Below are positions 6,691 through 17,400 of a stretch of 22,834 nt of DNA, in pieces (the first letter of the stretch is position 1; every line of letters starts with the position of its first letter). The notes beneath the pieces were generated by a model. It was not told the origin of the DNA, searched no databases, and saw only the letters and a list, made by a program, of their open reading frames with translations. The stretch comes from a virus, in the IMG/VR virus record IMGVR_UViG_3300030116_003824, positions 1 to 22,834 of that record. One strand, given 5' to 3'. A program made the translations under genes and the position numbers.

Positions 6691-7410
6691 ATGATTCTCA
6701 TAGATGACCGTGAGAACGAGAAGTTAATCCACAAGATGCTGATAAGGGGCGGAAATGCGAACCAATCTAGCGACGGAATATCCAAGGTTGCTAGATTAGA
6801 TTCTGCTGATTATATCATAGGAGATATAGGCATAGAAGCCAAAGAAATAAACGACTTGTACAGGTCTATCTTGGGTATAGGAAGAACTAGAACTATCGTA
6901 TCTCAACTTCGTGATTTAGAAGAGACATTTGAGAATCCTATGCTGGTAGTTTATGGTACTAAATTGAAGCCTTGGGTTCCGGGCGGTAGACCTTCGGCGC
7001 AACTGGTGGCGAAAGAAATGGCTAAGATGCGCTCAGTGATAAAAGCATTCAAGATTTCGTTCTATTCTCGATTCCCCAACATAAAATTCATGGAGTTGCT
7101 TACTATGGACGACTTTGTAGATTTTATCATGACCATGCACACTAATCATCTAATCAGCAACAGATTAGGAAAAGTACCAGAGGAAGTTAGGATTAGTCAA
7201 ACATCTGATTTGGACCCGCGAGTAAAGGTACTCTCTTCGATACAAGGTATAACCCCACACATGGCTCAAGAACTTCTTCGTAAGTTCGGGACTATACCTA
7301 AGATACTCAACAAGAGAACATCACAGAAATCTATCATGGAAGTAAAAGGTATAGGTAGAGAAAAAGCAAAGAGAATCCTATCACTGAGAGAGCCTATTCA
7401 AACGGAGTGA
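6691..7410 (+). CDS. XPF/ERCC4-type structure-specific endonuclease with tandem helix-hairpin-helix
   Basis: The protein has 239 residues, matching the short helicase-less XPF form of Crenarchaeota. The nuclease domain has ILIDDREN near the N-terminus, then ADYIIG (D40) and IEAKEINDL (E49, K51, D55), equivalent to the family motif GDx(n)ERKx(3)D. The usual arginine of ERK is alanine here (A50). Residues about 178-235 hold two helix-hairpin-helix units (IQGITPHMAQELL and VKGIGREKAKRIL) that grip branched DNA. Family members cut 3' flaps and fork structures and are usually stimulated by PCNA. Here it would process replication or recombination intermediates. I see no clear C-terminal PIP box. 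Its last 17 bases overlap the opposing tail gene. Confidence 0.85.
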   Translation: MILIDDRENEKLIHKMLIRGGNANQSSDGISKVARLDSADYIIGDIGIEAKEINDLYRSILGIGRTRTIVSQLRDLEETFENPMLVVYGTKLKPWVPGGRPSAQLVAKEMAKMRSVIKAFKISFYSRFPNIKFMELLTMDDFVDFIMTMHTNHLISNRLGKVPEEVRISQTSDLDPRVKVLSSIQGITPHMAQELLRKFGTIPKILNKRTSQKSIMEVKGIGREKAKRILSLREPIQTE

Positions 7411-10400
7411 ATTGACTTCCTAGACTTGGCGCGAAGAAGGCTGCTCGCTTGAAAGCAACACCTACGTTGTGTATTATGATTGAGTTGTTGTCTGCCGTAT
7501 CACTACCGGCATCGGGAGAACGACTTACTGTTACTTTTATTTTGTTGCCGTATATACCAGCACCGTCCAACAAAGCGGTTGGTAGTAACTCTATTGTTGA
7601 GTTATCACTACCAACTGGCACTGTTACACTGTTAGTTATGGATGCGTTTGTATCTATGCACAACGCAGTAACGGTCAAAATCGCTACGTTCCCACCTACA
7701 CCAGTAGCACCTGAACAAGTTATCTTGCCTGTTATATTGATTTCGTTGTTGAGAACGTCTATGGGTACAGTAGCAGTCCCCTCAATAGATGAGGTTTTAT
7801 CTCCTGTATTATCAGAGTGACCAACGCCCGGCAATACCATACCGCTATCTGTTTTGGTAGCGTTACCGGAGGCTGGCATGATATTACTATTGAATCCTTC
7901 TACCTCTCTCATAGCACCGGGCTTCGGTCCTTGTCTCTTCTGACCTAAAATGTTGAAAGAAGATTGATGACTAAAATTATCTGAATCGAGATTCATTCTA
8001 CCTTTCATGTTACCATATGCACCTGCTGTTAGATTGTTAGTACCGCTACCAGACGGTAGACCTGCACCACCACCATCTTTCCACCCACCTGCGGGCGTAG
8101 GTTTAGTTCCTCCAGTCGGTAGATAGGCAGATGGGTTTGCGGGTCCACTAGGCAACGGACCGAAACCGTTAGGCATACCAGAGACATTTGTTGAGCCGGA
8201 ACTACCTGCGAGCGGATTAGGTGGGCCGCCGCCAGTAGTGCCAGTTCTAGGGTTGATGGTGTTGCTGGCTATGTAAGAGACTATGTTATCAGCACCTCTC
8301 GATTCATCTCTTTCAAGAGTTAAAGTAACATCGCTAGTATCTCTACCGCTTATACTCCAATTGACACTTTGTATAGTTAGCACCTCGCTAGATAGATTCA
8401 AACCTTGGTCTGTGTAGGTTGCGAATGTTCCGGGGATAAATCTCATATCATTGACTATGTGAAGTCTAGGAGCATACCATTCACTTCTGCCGTAAGCAAA
8501 ATCACCGAACTCACTGTATCTTCTACCACCTAGAGGAAAAATACTGTTGTCGTTACCACCAGTAATTACGCTAGTAGCGAATCCTGTTATACCGTGTGCA
8601 TTTTTCAGTATATCTGCGTGTGTAGGGTCACCACATCTATGTCTTAGAAGTGCGCGACAATATTCAGCGTTGAAAGAAACTACTATCTTAGCCCCTGCGC
8701 CCGCTAGAGTTGAAGAATAAGAAGTTGGTATAGACATCTCATAGAAACCACTATTTTTGACATTCAAAGAAGATATACGACCACTTCCACCAGATGCAGT
8801 CAAAGATGCAACAGTAGAAGAAGTATAGCCATTAGTAGTTGCGCTGTTAGAGAAAGTATAGTCTTGCATGAGTAAAACAAATTCAGCATTGTCTATATCT
8901 GTTCCGCTTTGACTAGGTTTTAGACCTACAAACAGCCTCATTTCATTACCTGTTGTCTCACTAATATATGGCATATCCTCCGGCACATGAACTATCTGTA
9001 ATGCGTAGTTTAGACTGTTAGCACCATAGAAATAGTATTGGTCCGTCCATTCTATATCAGATGCGCTAGTAGCGGTGATAGAGGTGTAAGGAGCAGACTG
9101 CCCATAACGATGATACAGGTCTGTGCTAGTCTTGAGGTTCCCATCCATAGCGTTGACCATGCCGGGGAAGGGAGTGAAACCGGCTGCTACGTGCGCCCAA
9201 TCGTAAGCGTAAGTATAGTCTTGATGGTCAAGAACTCTATGGGTGTCTGCGATGTAACCAAACCTGCCTCCTGTCATCATTTTATCTGTTGTGTGTTGAC
9301 TGCTTGTTTGTAGTATTGGAGATGCGGTGATAGAGATTCTGCTGTCCTTTAGTTTTTCAAATGTATGCTTTGCTATTGATTGCGCTTCTCTACTGTTTAT
9401 GATACTAGGATGCTCTACTATTTGCCATCTAGTAGTATCTGAAACAGTTGGTGTAGGGAAGTCTGCAAACGCCTTGCCATTGTTGTAATACACTCTTACA
9501 TTAGTCACTACGGAGGCAGAGTCGGCTTTCATAGTACTGACTATCAGATTACTTCTATCAAACAAATAACCACTATTGTACTTAGGTCGTAATTCTATTC
9601 TTGAATCTCTACCTACTAGATATGAGAATGTTTGTGCTACACCTAGACTTCTACCTACTCCACTACCCTCTTGTGTTCCCTTGACAATCGCAAAAATAGT
9701 CTTAGTCCTAGCATCAAAGACCGAACCAAATGAATCTTGCGATGCTGCCGTAGTAGTGCCGTCTGTGGTCATGATTGTAGTGTTAGGTACATTTGCTATA
9801 TCGTGCATGGTAGTAATTCTAGTACGTGGCAGCCAAGTCTTCATCAAACCAGCGTTGAACAACATTCTCATCTTGTCACTCTCAAAGTAAGTCCCTATGT
9901 TTGGTGATTCTACAAACCCTGTGACTCTCATCATGAGCCTAGTCATATGTTGTGTAGATACAGAATTTAGCACAGTTATAGAGTCATATTGATTATCTGC
10001 TGTGCCAACGACCATACTAGGGAAGTGTATCTTTGGACTGCCACCGAAGGCCATTTTATCTGCTACCAAAGCGGATTCTATGGTGGAAGGTGTAGATGCA
10101 CTACCGATAGATTGTGTAGATAGAGTAGAGCCGAAAACATTGATGAGTTGTGGAGGTATAATGTACCCATCACTACTAGCGGCGGTAAATCCAGTGATGT
10201 TATCAAAAGTACCATATAGTCCAGTCGCCATACCAGCAACAGTTACCACATACAATTGTGTTGTGCCAGCAACAGTAACTATTATTCCTAAAGCATTACT
10301 TTGTGTTGTATTAATAATAAAGGGGCGATGACCAGCATCTACAATTTTTTTAAGTTCCGTGAAATCGGCAGAAGAATCAGTTATTATAGAAATGTTTGTT

Positions 10401-13400
10401 GTATTAGATACGCTTGTTGCACTTCCAGTAAAGTTTGTTTGATTTGTAGCATCCCAACTAATGTAGCCAGTTGTTTGAGTCTGATTCTGACCGCTTCCTT
10501 TTCTTGCTATGACCCTACCTAAACCAGCAGTAGGGAACTCATCTCCGGCAGCCAAACGTATATGTCTATCATTTTGTAAAATACTACTATCTGCTGTACT
10601 AGCATCAGAAGTAAGTCTAAATTGATTGGGGTGTTGACTATAAGGAGGTGCTACTGTTTTGTATGTAGCCATAGCCTCTGACCAGTAGTTATCTATTAAA
10701 ACAGGAAACCCTTCACCAGTAGCAATATAATCCCCAAGGTCGGTTCTACCTCCAGCACTTTGCCCACTTTTACCGTTATTGACTATTGTATTTAGATTGA
10801 AGAACTTAGCACTATCTATGACCAAGAAAGCACCTGCTTTGTCTTCCCAATCATGATATTGAGTAAGTGCTTCTTCCTCGCTTCCTGTCGTCTTAACGAA
10901 GAAAGCACCACCAGTACCCATAGAATCTGCTTGCTGGAAAGTAGCAGCACCCAATGTTATTTTAGTAGAAGATACGCCAGCGACCTCGTAAAGTTTGTCA
11001 TGATACAGACTGTTAAGGACATAGATATAGTCATTCGCCACAACACCATGACCAGAACCTACTGTCAATTCTAAAGCACCACTAGAATCCCCAATGCTTG
11101 TAACAGCAGTAGTTGTAGAAAAATCTAACGGTTTAGAAAAAGCACCTTGAGTAGAGGGGTCGTTTGTAGCATCTACTTCCCATAAATCTACATCTGAACC
11201 TAGTTTCAAATCTGTAAAAGAATCCGGGTTGCCGTTTTCATCAGTTTGGTCTACGAAAAACAACTCTACGTTATAATTATCAACCGTAGGTTCTATAATA
11301 CCGAATTCTCTTTTTCTTGTGCTACCATCAGCATCGGCTCTACCATCATTTCTCATATCCGACCAAAGAAGCCAACAATGTTTGTAACTGTCGCTAGTAG
11401 AAACCACATTGATAACCGCACCACTTAGATGTGTTTGACTGATGAAAGAGCAACCAACAAGATAATAATTACCACCGGTTGTAAGTTTCTTTCTCCATAT
11501 GAAAGTATCGACAGTGCCATCTGTATTGGTGATTTGAGCCAAACCAGCGTTTTGTGATATTTGCCCATAAGAAGTAGCATCTATCTGTACAGTCGTAGCG
11601 TTAGGCGTTACATTTGCTTGTATTGTACCAGTGGCATCAGCAGTATTTTGTATAATACCAAAGTGATACTTGAACCAAAGAGAGTTTGCTAAATCTCTCA
11701 TCCAAGTAGAATGTATAGCCCTAGTTGTTATTGCAGTTCCGGTTATTGGTGTTATCTGTCCAAAATCTCTACATATAACACCTTTATTATCACCAGTTAA
11801 ACCGCCTGTTCTTGTAAAAGTACCATATTCAGCACCGCTACTTCCATATTGTTTTGTTACAGTAACGACAAATAAAGTAGACGGACTTCCATCTAAGCCT
11901 TGAAAAGCGGTAAAGGTCGTAGTGCCTTCGGGGGCTATTGCTTGGTAAAGTGCAGGTAAAGCATATGTGTTTTCCATACTTTTGACACTAGCAACCTTTA
12001 GTGGTTGGTTGCTTATTTGTGAATAGTTAGTTGTGCTACTACCGCTAGTAAAATGACCATTAGACGCTGGCGGAACAAAGAAAATGTCACCTGCTTTTAA
12101 TCCGGGGTCTGCATCAAAAATAAAGTTATAGTTACCATTTACTGTACTATTAAAATCAGTAGCAGATGTAGTCAAAGTCATCCTATTTCCCGTCGGGCAA
12201 AATTTACCAGCATATACAAATTCTACACCAGATAAAGGAGTAAATGCTAAATCGCTAGTAGCGAAATCAAGAACTTGTCTAGTATCTCCTTCGGGACTTG
12301 TATATGTAGATACTGCACTAGGACTTTTACTTGTACAGTTGTGGGAAGCACTTCTTATTATATCTACTGTACTGCTGGTTGTATAGATGCTTGCATCCTC
12401 AAGAAAAACCTTAGTTGTTGTGGTAGCACCAACGGATGCCGGTGTACTTATACTAAAACCTACGACACCAAGACCTTCATATTGTTCTTGGAGATTATTT
12501 GGGCCAAAAGATACATCTTCGTTGTTATACATCTGTATAGGATGAGCAGAATAAATTTGTGTTCTTTGGTCGTTTCTTACTAAATAACTATCATCTTTAT
12601 CTAAACCTACCGTAGAGTTAAATGTTCTAAGTGCGGTTGCGCCCATGTAAAATGCACTGTTAAAATCAACAGACTCTTTATTCCAGTAAGCAGTAGAACT
12701 TTCTGTTGTGTTTTCCCCTAGTTGTCCCAAATCCCACAAAGGAACCTGTCTATCCATTACAGATAATGCGTCCTTCGCGGTCAAACTTAGAGTTCTACTT
12801 CTCTCTGTTTGATTGACAGTCATTCCTTGAAACGGTCCTCTCCATATGGGTCTATCTATGCCTTTGTAGAAAAACAATAAATTCCAATCTGCAACAGTGC
12901 CGGTAAAAATATTAGACAAGAAATGACTATAATCTTGGGTACGAAAACCTATTTGTCCGTTTGATGTATTCATCGCAGCATCATCAGCAATATCTATTTT
13001 GAGGGTAGAAGTACCATTGACAGGATTATTCATCTTCATGTTTGTTATAGGCGGCAAAACAGTACCATCTGCTCTTTCAGTCATACATTGATACAAACCT
13101 ACTCTATCTATCATAAGAGTGTAATGATTATCGTTAGCAGCATTAGTCCCTTCTTCTACAATAATTTGCCAGCCTTTCATGGCACTAGGTAAAAACGCCG
13201 CGCCAGTATCTCCGTTGTTGTTCATCGCAAAAGGCCCATCAGTACCGCTAGTATTTTTTACAGCAGTACCGTCTTTGTAGACAGTAAATCTATTGTTTGT
13301 GTAGTCTATCTGAAACTCAAGGTCAATCCACAAAGATGCGGGGTTGTATGTAGACCCGTCCCAAGTTGTTATCTGATTATGATAATCATATGTACCGCCT

Positions 13401-14443
13401 AAACCGTTGTTGGCTGCGGTACTAGCACCTAAATCTATTTCCCATTCGATAGCAGCCGTATTTGTATTTTCTGAAAACCCTTTTTCTCCTGTTGGTGTTA
13501 TAGAAGATGGAAAACCTATTTGTATTGTAAGTTTTGGTGAGTTTGCCACATAACTTTGTGCTAAATTACCCATAGACAACGATTGAATGGCAAATCTTAT
13601 TCCAAAGGTATCGTTATCTTGTCTACTGTTTAGCATTCCATCATATGCTATGGCAGGTCTTTTTTCACTATCTACTACTATGTTTGCATTATCTTTGAAA
13701 TAAGTTTGTATGCACAAAAAAGGCATACCGGACGGAGAACGATGTGGCATATAGTGAAGTCTAGGTGTTTCTACCGTATCGCTAGAAGGAGTTGTAAAGT
13801 GGTTAAAATCAAAGTTTCTTTCTGCCATCCAGCAACCTGTTAGATGAGCGCGTTGCATATAAGTTACTCCAAGTGGATTTATTGTGTCTAGTTCCCCTGC
13901 GTTGCTACTGCCACCGCTAAGGCTTGTACCATCATCGTAGTATTGAATAGTATAAGGCTGCCTTTCTTCTCTACCAAAGGTAGAGTCGTAATCACCTGTT
14001 GGTATGTAGTAAGAGCCAGTTGTATCATGACCATTACAAAACAATAAGTAGCCATCACTACCAGCGTTATTGAATCGATATTTGTTTGCTACATGACTGT
14101 CGGGATATTGTAGTTGCGCTCTACCTTCCCACTTTTCCGGGCTTTGTCTGTTGATGTCGTAGGTAAGCCATTCTGCGGGGCTTACGCTTTTTATGTAGCA
14201 GAATGTAGCAGATACTACTTTATCTTGACCTGCTACTTGGTTTCTATCAGGCAAAGCCCAACGGTAACGAGGATTGAGAGTAGCCTCTCCATTCATAGGG
14301 TTGCCGTAGTGAGTTTTATCGCTGTCATAGGCTGCGGTAAGGGTTGGGTCGTTATCGTCGTTAGGAATGGCTCTAGCACCGTTAAAATCGTCATAGTAGC
14401 CAGCCAGCATGAATTGATAATCTAATGTTGTACTTCTTACCAT
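7394..14443 (-). CDS. Giant tail hub/tip protein (2349 aa)
   Basis: It follows the tape measure gene, where siphoviruses encode distal tail, hub and receptor-binding functions. Residues about 360-450 look like a lectin or jelly-roll module. Residues about 520-570 (IWRGPFQGM through LTAKDALSVMD) resemble the first part of a phage tail hub. A second hub-like block around 1630-1740 (VRVYYNNGKAF, REAQSIAKHTFEKL, MMTGGRFGYIAD) resembles the later gp27/gpD-type domains. About 1000 residues of strand-rich, Ser/Thr/Asn/Gly-rich modules lie between, including a GSGHGVVANDYIYV unit. Residues about 2064-2140 form a Gly/Pro-rich linker before a beta-rich C-terminal domain. The start has GGTGA (14448-14452) upstream. 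It probably forms the tail tip and contacts the host surface. Confidence 0.7.
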   Translation of the reverse strand: MVRSTTLDYQFMLAGYYDDFNGARAIPNDDNDPTLTAAYDSDKTHYGNPMNGEATLNPRYRWALPDRNQVAGQDKVVSATFCYIKSVSPAEWLTYDINRQSPEKWEGRAQLQYPDSHVANKYRFNNAGSDGYLLFCNGHDTTGSYYIPTGDYDSTFGREERQPYTIQYYDDGTSLSGGSSNAGELDTINPLGVTYMQRAHLTGCWMAERNFDFNHFTTPSSDTVETPRLHYMPHRSPSGMPFLCIQTYFKDNANIVVDSEKRPAIAYDGMLNSRQDNDTFGIRFAIQSLSMGNLAQSYVANSPKLTIQIGFPSSITPTGEKGFSENTNTAAIEWEIDLGASTAANNGLGGTYDYHNQITTWDGSTYNPASLWIDLEFQIDYTNNRFTVYKDGTAVKNTSGTDGPFAMNNNGDTGAAFLPSAMKGWQIIVEEGTNAANDNHYTLMIDRVGLYQCMTERADGTVLPPITNMKMNNPVNGTSTLKIDIADDAAMNTSNGQIGFRTQDYSHFLSNIFTGTVADWNLLFFYKGIDRPIWRGPFQGMTVNQTERSRTLSLTAKDALSVMDRQVPLWDLGQLGENTTESSTAYWNKESVDFNSAFYMGATALRTFNSTVGLDKDDSYLVRNDQRTQIYSAHPIQMYNNEDVSFGPNNLQEQYEGLGVVGFSISTPASVGATTTTKVFLEDASIYTTSSTVDIIRSASHNCTSKSPSAVSTYTSPEGDTRQVLDFATSDLAFTPLSGVEFVYAGKFCPTGNRMTLTTSATDFNSTVNGNYNFIFDADPGLKAGDIFFVPPASNGHFTSGSSTTNYSQISNQPLKVASVKSMENTYALPALYQAIAPEGTTTFTAFQGLDGSPSTLFVVTVTKQYGSSGAEYGTFTRTGGLTGDNKGVICRDFGQITPITGTAITTRAIHSTWMRDLANSLWFKYHFGIIQNTADATGTIQANVTPNATTVQIDATSYGQISQNAGLAQITNTDGTVDTFIWRKKLTTGGNYYLVGCSFISQTHLSGAVINVVSTSDSYKHCWLLWSDMRNDGRADADGSTRKREFGIIEPTVDNYNVELFFVDQTDENGNPDSFTDLKLGSDVDLWEVDATNDPSTQGAFSKPLDFSTTTAVTSIGDSSGALELTVGSGHGVVANDYIYVLNSLYHDKLYEVAGVSSTKITLGAATFQQADSMGTGGAFFVKTTGSEEEALTQYHDWEDKAGAFLVIDSAKFFNLNTIVNNGKSGQSAGGRTDLGDYIATGEGFPVLIDNYWSEAMATYKTVAPPYSQHPNQFRLTSDASTADSSILQNDRHIRLAAGDEFPTAGLGRVIARKGSGQNQTQTTGYISWDATNQTNFTGSATSVSNTTNISIITDSSADFTELKKIVDAGHRPFIINTTQSNALGIIVTVAGTTQLYVVTVAGMATGLYGTFDNITGFTAASSDGYIIPPQLINVFGSTLSTQSIGSASTPSTIESALVADKMAFGGSPKIHFPSMVVGTADNQYDSITVLNSVSTQHMTRLMMRVTGFVESPNIGTYFESDKMRMLFNAGLMKTWLPRTRITTMHDIANVPNTTIMTTDGTTTAASQDSFGSVFDARTKTIFAIVKGTQEGSGVGRSLGVAQTFSYLVGRDSRIELRPKYNSGYLFDRSNLIVSTMKADSASVVTNVRVYYNNGKAFADFPTPTVSDTTRWQIVEHPSIINSREAQSIAKHTFEKLKDSRISITASPILQTSSQHTTDKMMTGGRFGYIADTHRVLDHQDYTYAYDWAHVAAGFTPFPGMVNAMDGNLKTSTDLYHRYGQSAPYTSITATSASDIEWTDQYYFYGANSLNYALQIVHVPEDMPYISETTGNEMRLFVGLKPSQSGTDIDNAEFVLLMQDYTFSNSATTNGYTSSTVASLTASGGSGRISSLNVKNSGFYEMSIPTSYSSTLAGAGAKIVVSFNAEYCRALLRHRCGDPTHADILKNAHGITGFATSVITGGNDNSIFPLGGRRYSEFGDFAYGRSEWYAPRLHIVNDMRFIPGTFATYTDQGLNLSSEVLTIQSVNWSISGRDTSDVTLTLERDESRGADNIVSYIASNTINPRTGTTGGGPPNPLAGSSGSTNVSGMPNGFGPLPSGPANPSAYLPTGGTKPTPAGGWKDGGGAGLPSGSGTNNLTAGAYGNMKGRMNLDSDNFSHQSSFNILGQKRQGPKPGAMREVEGFNSNIMPASGNATKTDSGMVLPGVGHSDNTGDKTSSIEGTATVPIDVLNNEINITGKITCSGATGVGGNVAILTVTALCIDTNASITNSVTVPVGSDNSTIELLPTALLDGAGIYGNKIKVTVSRSPDAGSDTADNNSIIIHNVGVAFKRAAFFAPSLGSQFTPFE

Positions 14444-14459
14444 GCCTTCACCACTTCAC

Positions 14460-17400
14460 TTACGCTGGACTTACGTTTATACCGTTAGTTACCGCTCTCT
14501 CGTTTATCTTTCTCAAAATTTCATCTGCTACTTGGTCGGTAGTCATACCGTTGAAATTGTTAGTCATAATTATCTCAGTATTCGCTACAAAGTTTTCAAC
14601 GCCCTTCTGCTCTATCTGCTTTACCAAATCACCAGTGACGTTACCAGCCTTGAAACCAAAGAACAACTCTTCTCTAGCGTTGTTAAATTCATCAAACAAT
14701 TGTATGGAGTTCTCTATTTCTGTATTGAGTCCATCTAAACTTCCTTCTGAGCCATTAAGTGTATCTTGTAAATTTTGTAATTCTCTGTCGTTTTGAGCAA
14801 GTGCTTCGGCAAATTCCTCTATGTTATCAATACCTTCGCTTTCAATAAAGTTAGCAAAATCTTCATTGGTTTCTAGTAAATCATTTATCTGCTGAGTCAA
14901 TACTGCCGCTTCACCTGCTGCTTCCCCCATCGCACCAGTTGAACCCAACACTATTCTATTTAGTGCAAAACCGGCTGAGTCCATAAAACCTTCACCGCCT
15001 ATCATCGCGAATCTACCTGTTTCTTCATTAAACTTACCATATGTGCCTGTAATATCATCTAATTGTGATTGTAAATCAAACAACTCTTCTGCTGCCGCAT
15101 TAAAACCTAATGCGTCTGCTGTTTCGCTTCCTACAACACCAATTAGTCTTTCATTTAAAGAAATCAAATCCAACAGTTGTTGTTTTCTGTCTTCATACTG
15201 CTGCCCTTCTAAACCAGAAATTCTATCTATTTCATTTTCATATTCTACTATTTCATTAGCCAATTGTGTTATTGATTTAGTATTATCTTCAAAAGCATCT
15301 GCTGTTTCTTGTAGACTAGCAGTTCCGGTTTCAGCAAATTGCTCTGCGTCACCAAAGAAGCCAAGGTGTTCCATAGCCTTTGACAAAAGTGTACCCACAG
15401 CAATAAAGGCTATTAATGGGCCAACCGCTCTAATTAAACCATTTTTAAATTTAGCAACCGCACCATCCGCAGCCGTAGCCCCTATCACTATACTATTTAG
15501 AGAAATTCTATATGCGTTATTTGCTGCTGTTGCTTGTCCAGTTGCTACTGCGATTCTTTTTCTAAGAGCCTCCGAAATTGTCTCCATGCTTATACCTATA
15601 CCCATTTGCCTAGATAGTTTCGCCATACTAACTATCTGTGGTATCATAGCGGTATTCATCAACACCATAGCGATTCGCATTCTGTTTTGCCTTTTTTCTG
15701 CATCATCTGTTGCACCCGAAAACATCATCATAGCAGAGCCAGCAGCCATCATGGACATAGCAAGTTGTTGTCCAGCAACAGCCTCTTTACCATATGCAAG
15801 ACCTCTTTTTTCTATTTCTTTATCGTCTTCCAATTGTGATTGAGTCGCTAGTCTTTGTCTTTCTGCTTCTGCGTTTGCTATAATATGACCTATTTCCGCA
15901 GCAGTTTCTCTATTTCTTTCTCTTAAAGCGTTTAGTTGTAAAGTTATTAACTCTAATCTATCGCTATCATCTGCTTTTAATCGTTCCAAACTCATTTCAT
16001 GTTCTAACATTTCTTGATGTTGTTCGCGCAAAATTCTTAACTGTTGTTCGGCTAGTTGTAAATCTTTCATAGATGAATCTTGGAGAGTAGTTGCATCTCT
16101 AATAAGTTGTTTAGTAACTTTTGTTCTTTTATCTCCAGCCATCGCTACGTCTAATTCTGCTGTCGCCTCGTCAACGGCTATTGCAGCCTGTTCTGCTGCT
16201 TCTTGTGTTATTTGTTGCTCTATATCATTCTCTCTAAGCAAAAGGGAAAGTCTAGCAAGTTGTTCCTTAGTTTTTTGCCTTTCAAATTGCATCATATCTT
16301 GTTCATTTTCTAGTCTTCTTTGTTCTGATACTTGTCGTGCCAAATCAGTTTTCATTTGATTTAATTGTTCATCAGTTACAGTTCTTTCCATCATCGCTCT
16401 AGTTTCTGTGTCTATCAACAAATCTCTTGCTATCATACTGGCAAGTGCTGATTTTTGGTTTTGTTCCTCTAATTCTGTGTTTATTAGATTATTAAATCTT
16501 TGACGACCTCTTAATTTACTAGACATAAAATCTTCTCTAATCATTTCTTCTCCCCGTAAAGAAGCAGTAAGAACTTTTTGTGTCGCAAGAGCCACGTTCA
16601 TTTGAACAATATTAACGAAATTTTGAAAAAAACCAGAAGCAGTATCTTGAACTACTTTAGAAACACCGAATAAGTTGTTTAAGAAATCACCGCCTCTACC
16701 AGCAAACACAGAAGTTAGTTGTTTGTTGTATTCTGCTTGTACTTGGGTAGCCATAATAACAGAAGGCGTAAGTGCATCACCGAGAGTACCTTTGTATTTA
16801 TCTAATTCTGCTTCCGCTTCTCTAAGAACAGTAACTTGATTTTGTAACCTAATATTTACTTCATCCATAGCCGGGCTAAGACCTAAAGTAGATTGTATCA
16901 TTAACTCCTGTGTTCTTTCGTTGTTCTCCATCAATTTTAAGAAACGCGCATAATGATGAGTACCGGCTACTGCAATAGCAAGATTTGTTTTTTGTTCACC
17001 GTTTAAGTTTTGATATGCTGGAGCAAGTTCATTTACTATTTGTGTCAATGCTCTCATATCACCGTTTGAATCTCTTGTAGCAACTCCTAACTTTTCTATT
17101 TCAGTAGCAGCCCCGCTTGTATCAGCACCCAACCTAGCATAGATTTGTTTTAGCGCACGACCAGCCTTTCCTTGTTCTTCACCAGCCTCAATCAAAGTAG
17201 CAGATTGAGCAGCCATACCTGCTATGCTTTCATTTGCCAAATCTGCCTGTGACGCAAACTGATTCATAACGAAAGTCATATGTTGCATTGTTGCTGCGCT
17301 TCTGTTTTCAATTGTGTTTAGTTGGTCAAGAGTCGCTATGCTGTTTTCTCTAACAATGTTGGCTTGTTCTTCTGCATCCATAGCGCGGAATTGTTCTAAT

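Noticed and set aside
7449-7820. 123-aa plus-strand ORF opposite the hub C-terminus
   Set aside because: It lies antisense to the hub C-terminal domain, has no SD and shows no recognisable motif; it is a shadow frame.
15043-15843. 266-aa plus-strand ORF opposite the tape measure gene
   Set aside because: It is a shadow of the low-stop antisense frame of a helical, Ala/Glu-rich gene. Its translation is Ser/Ala/Cys/Ile-rich with no domain, and the tape measure reading is clear.
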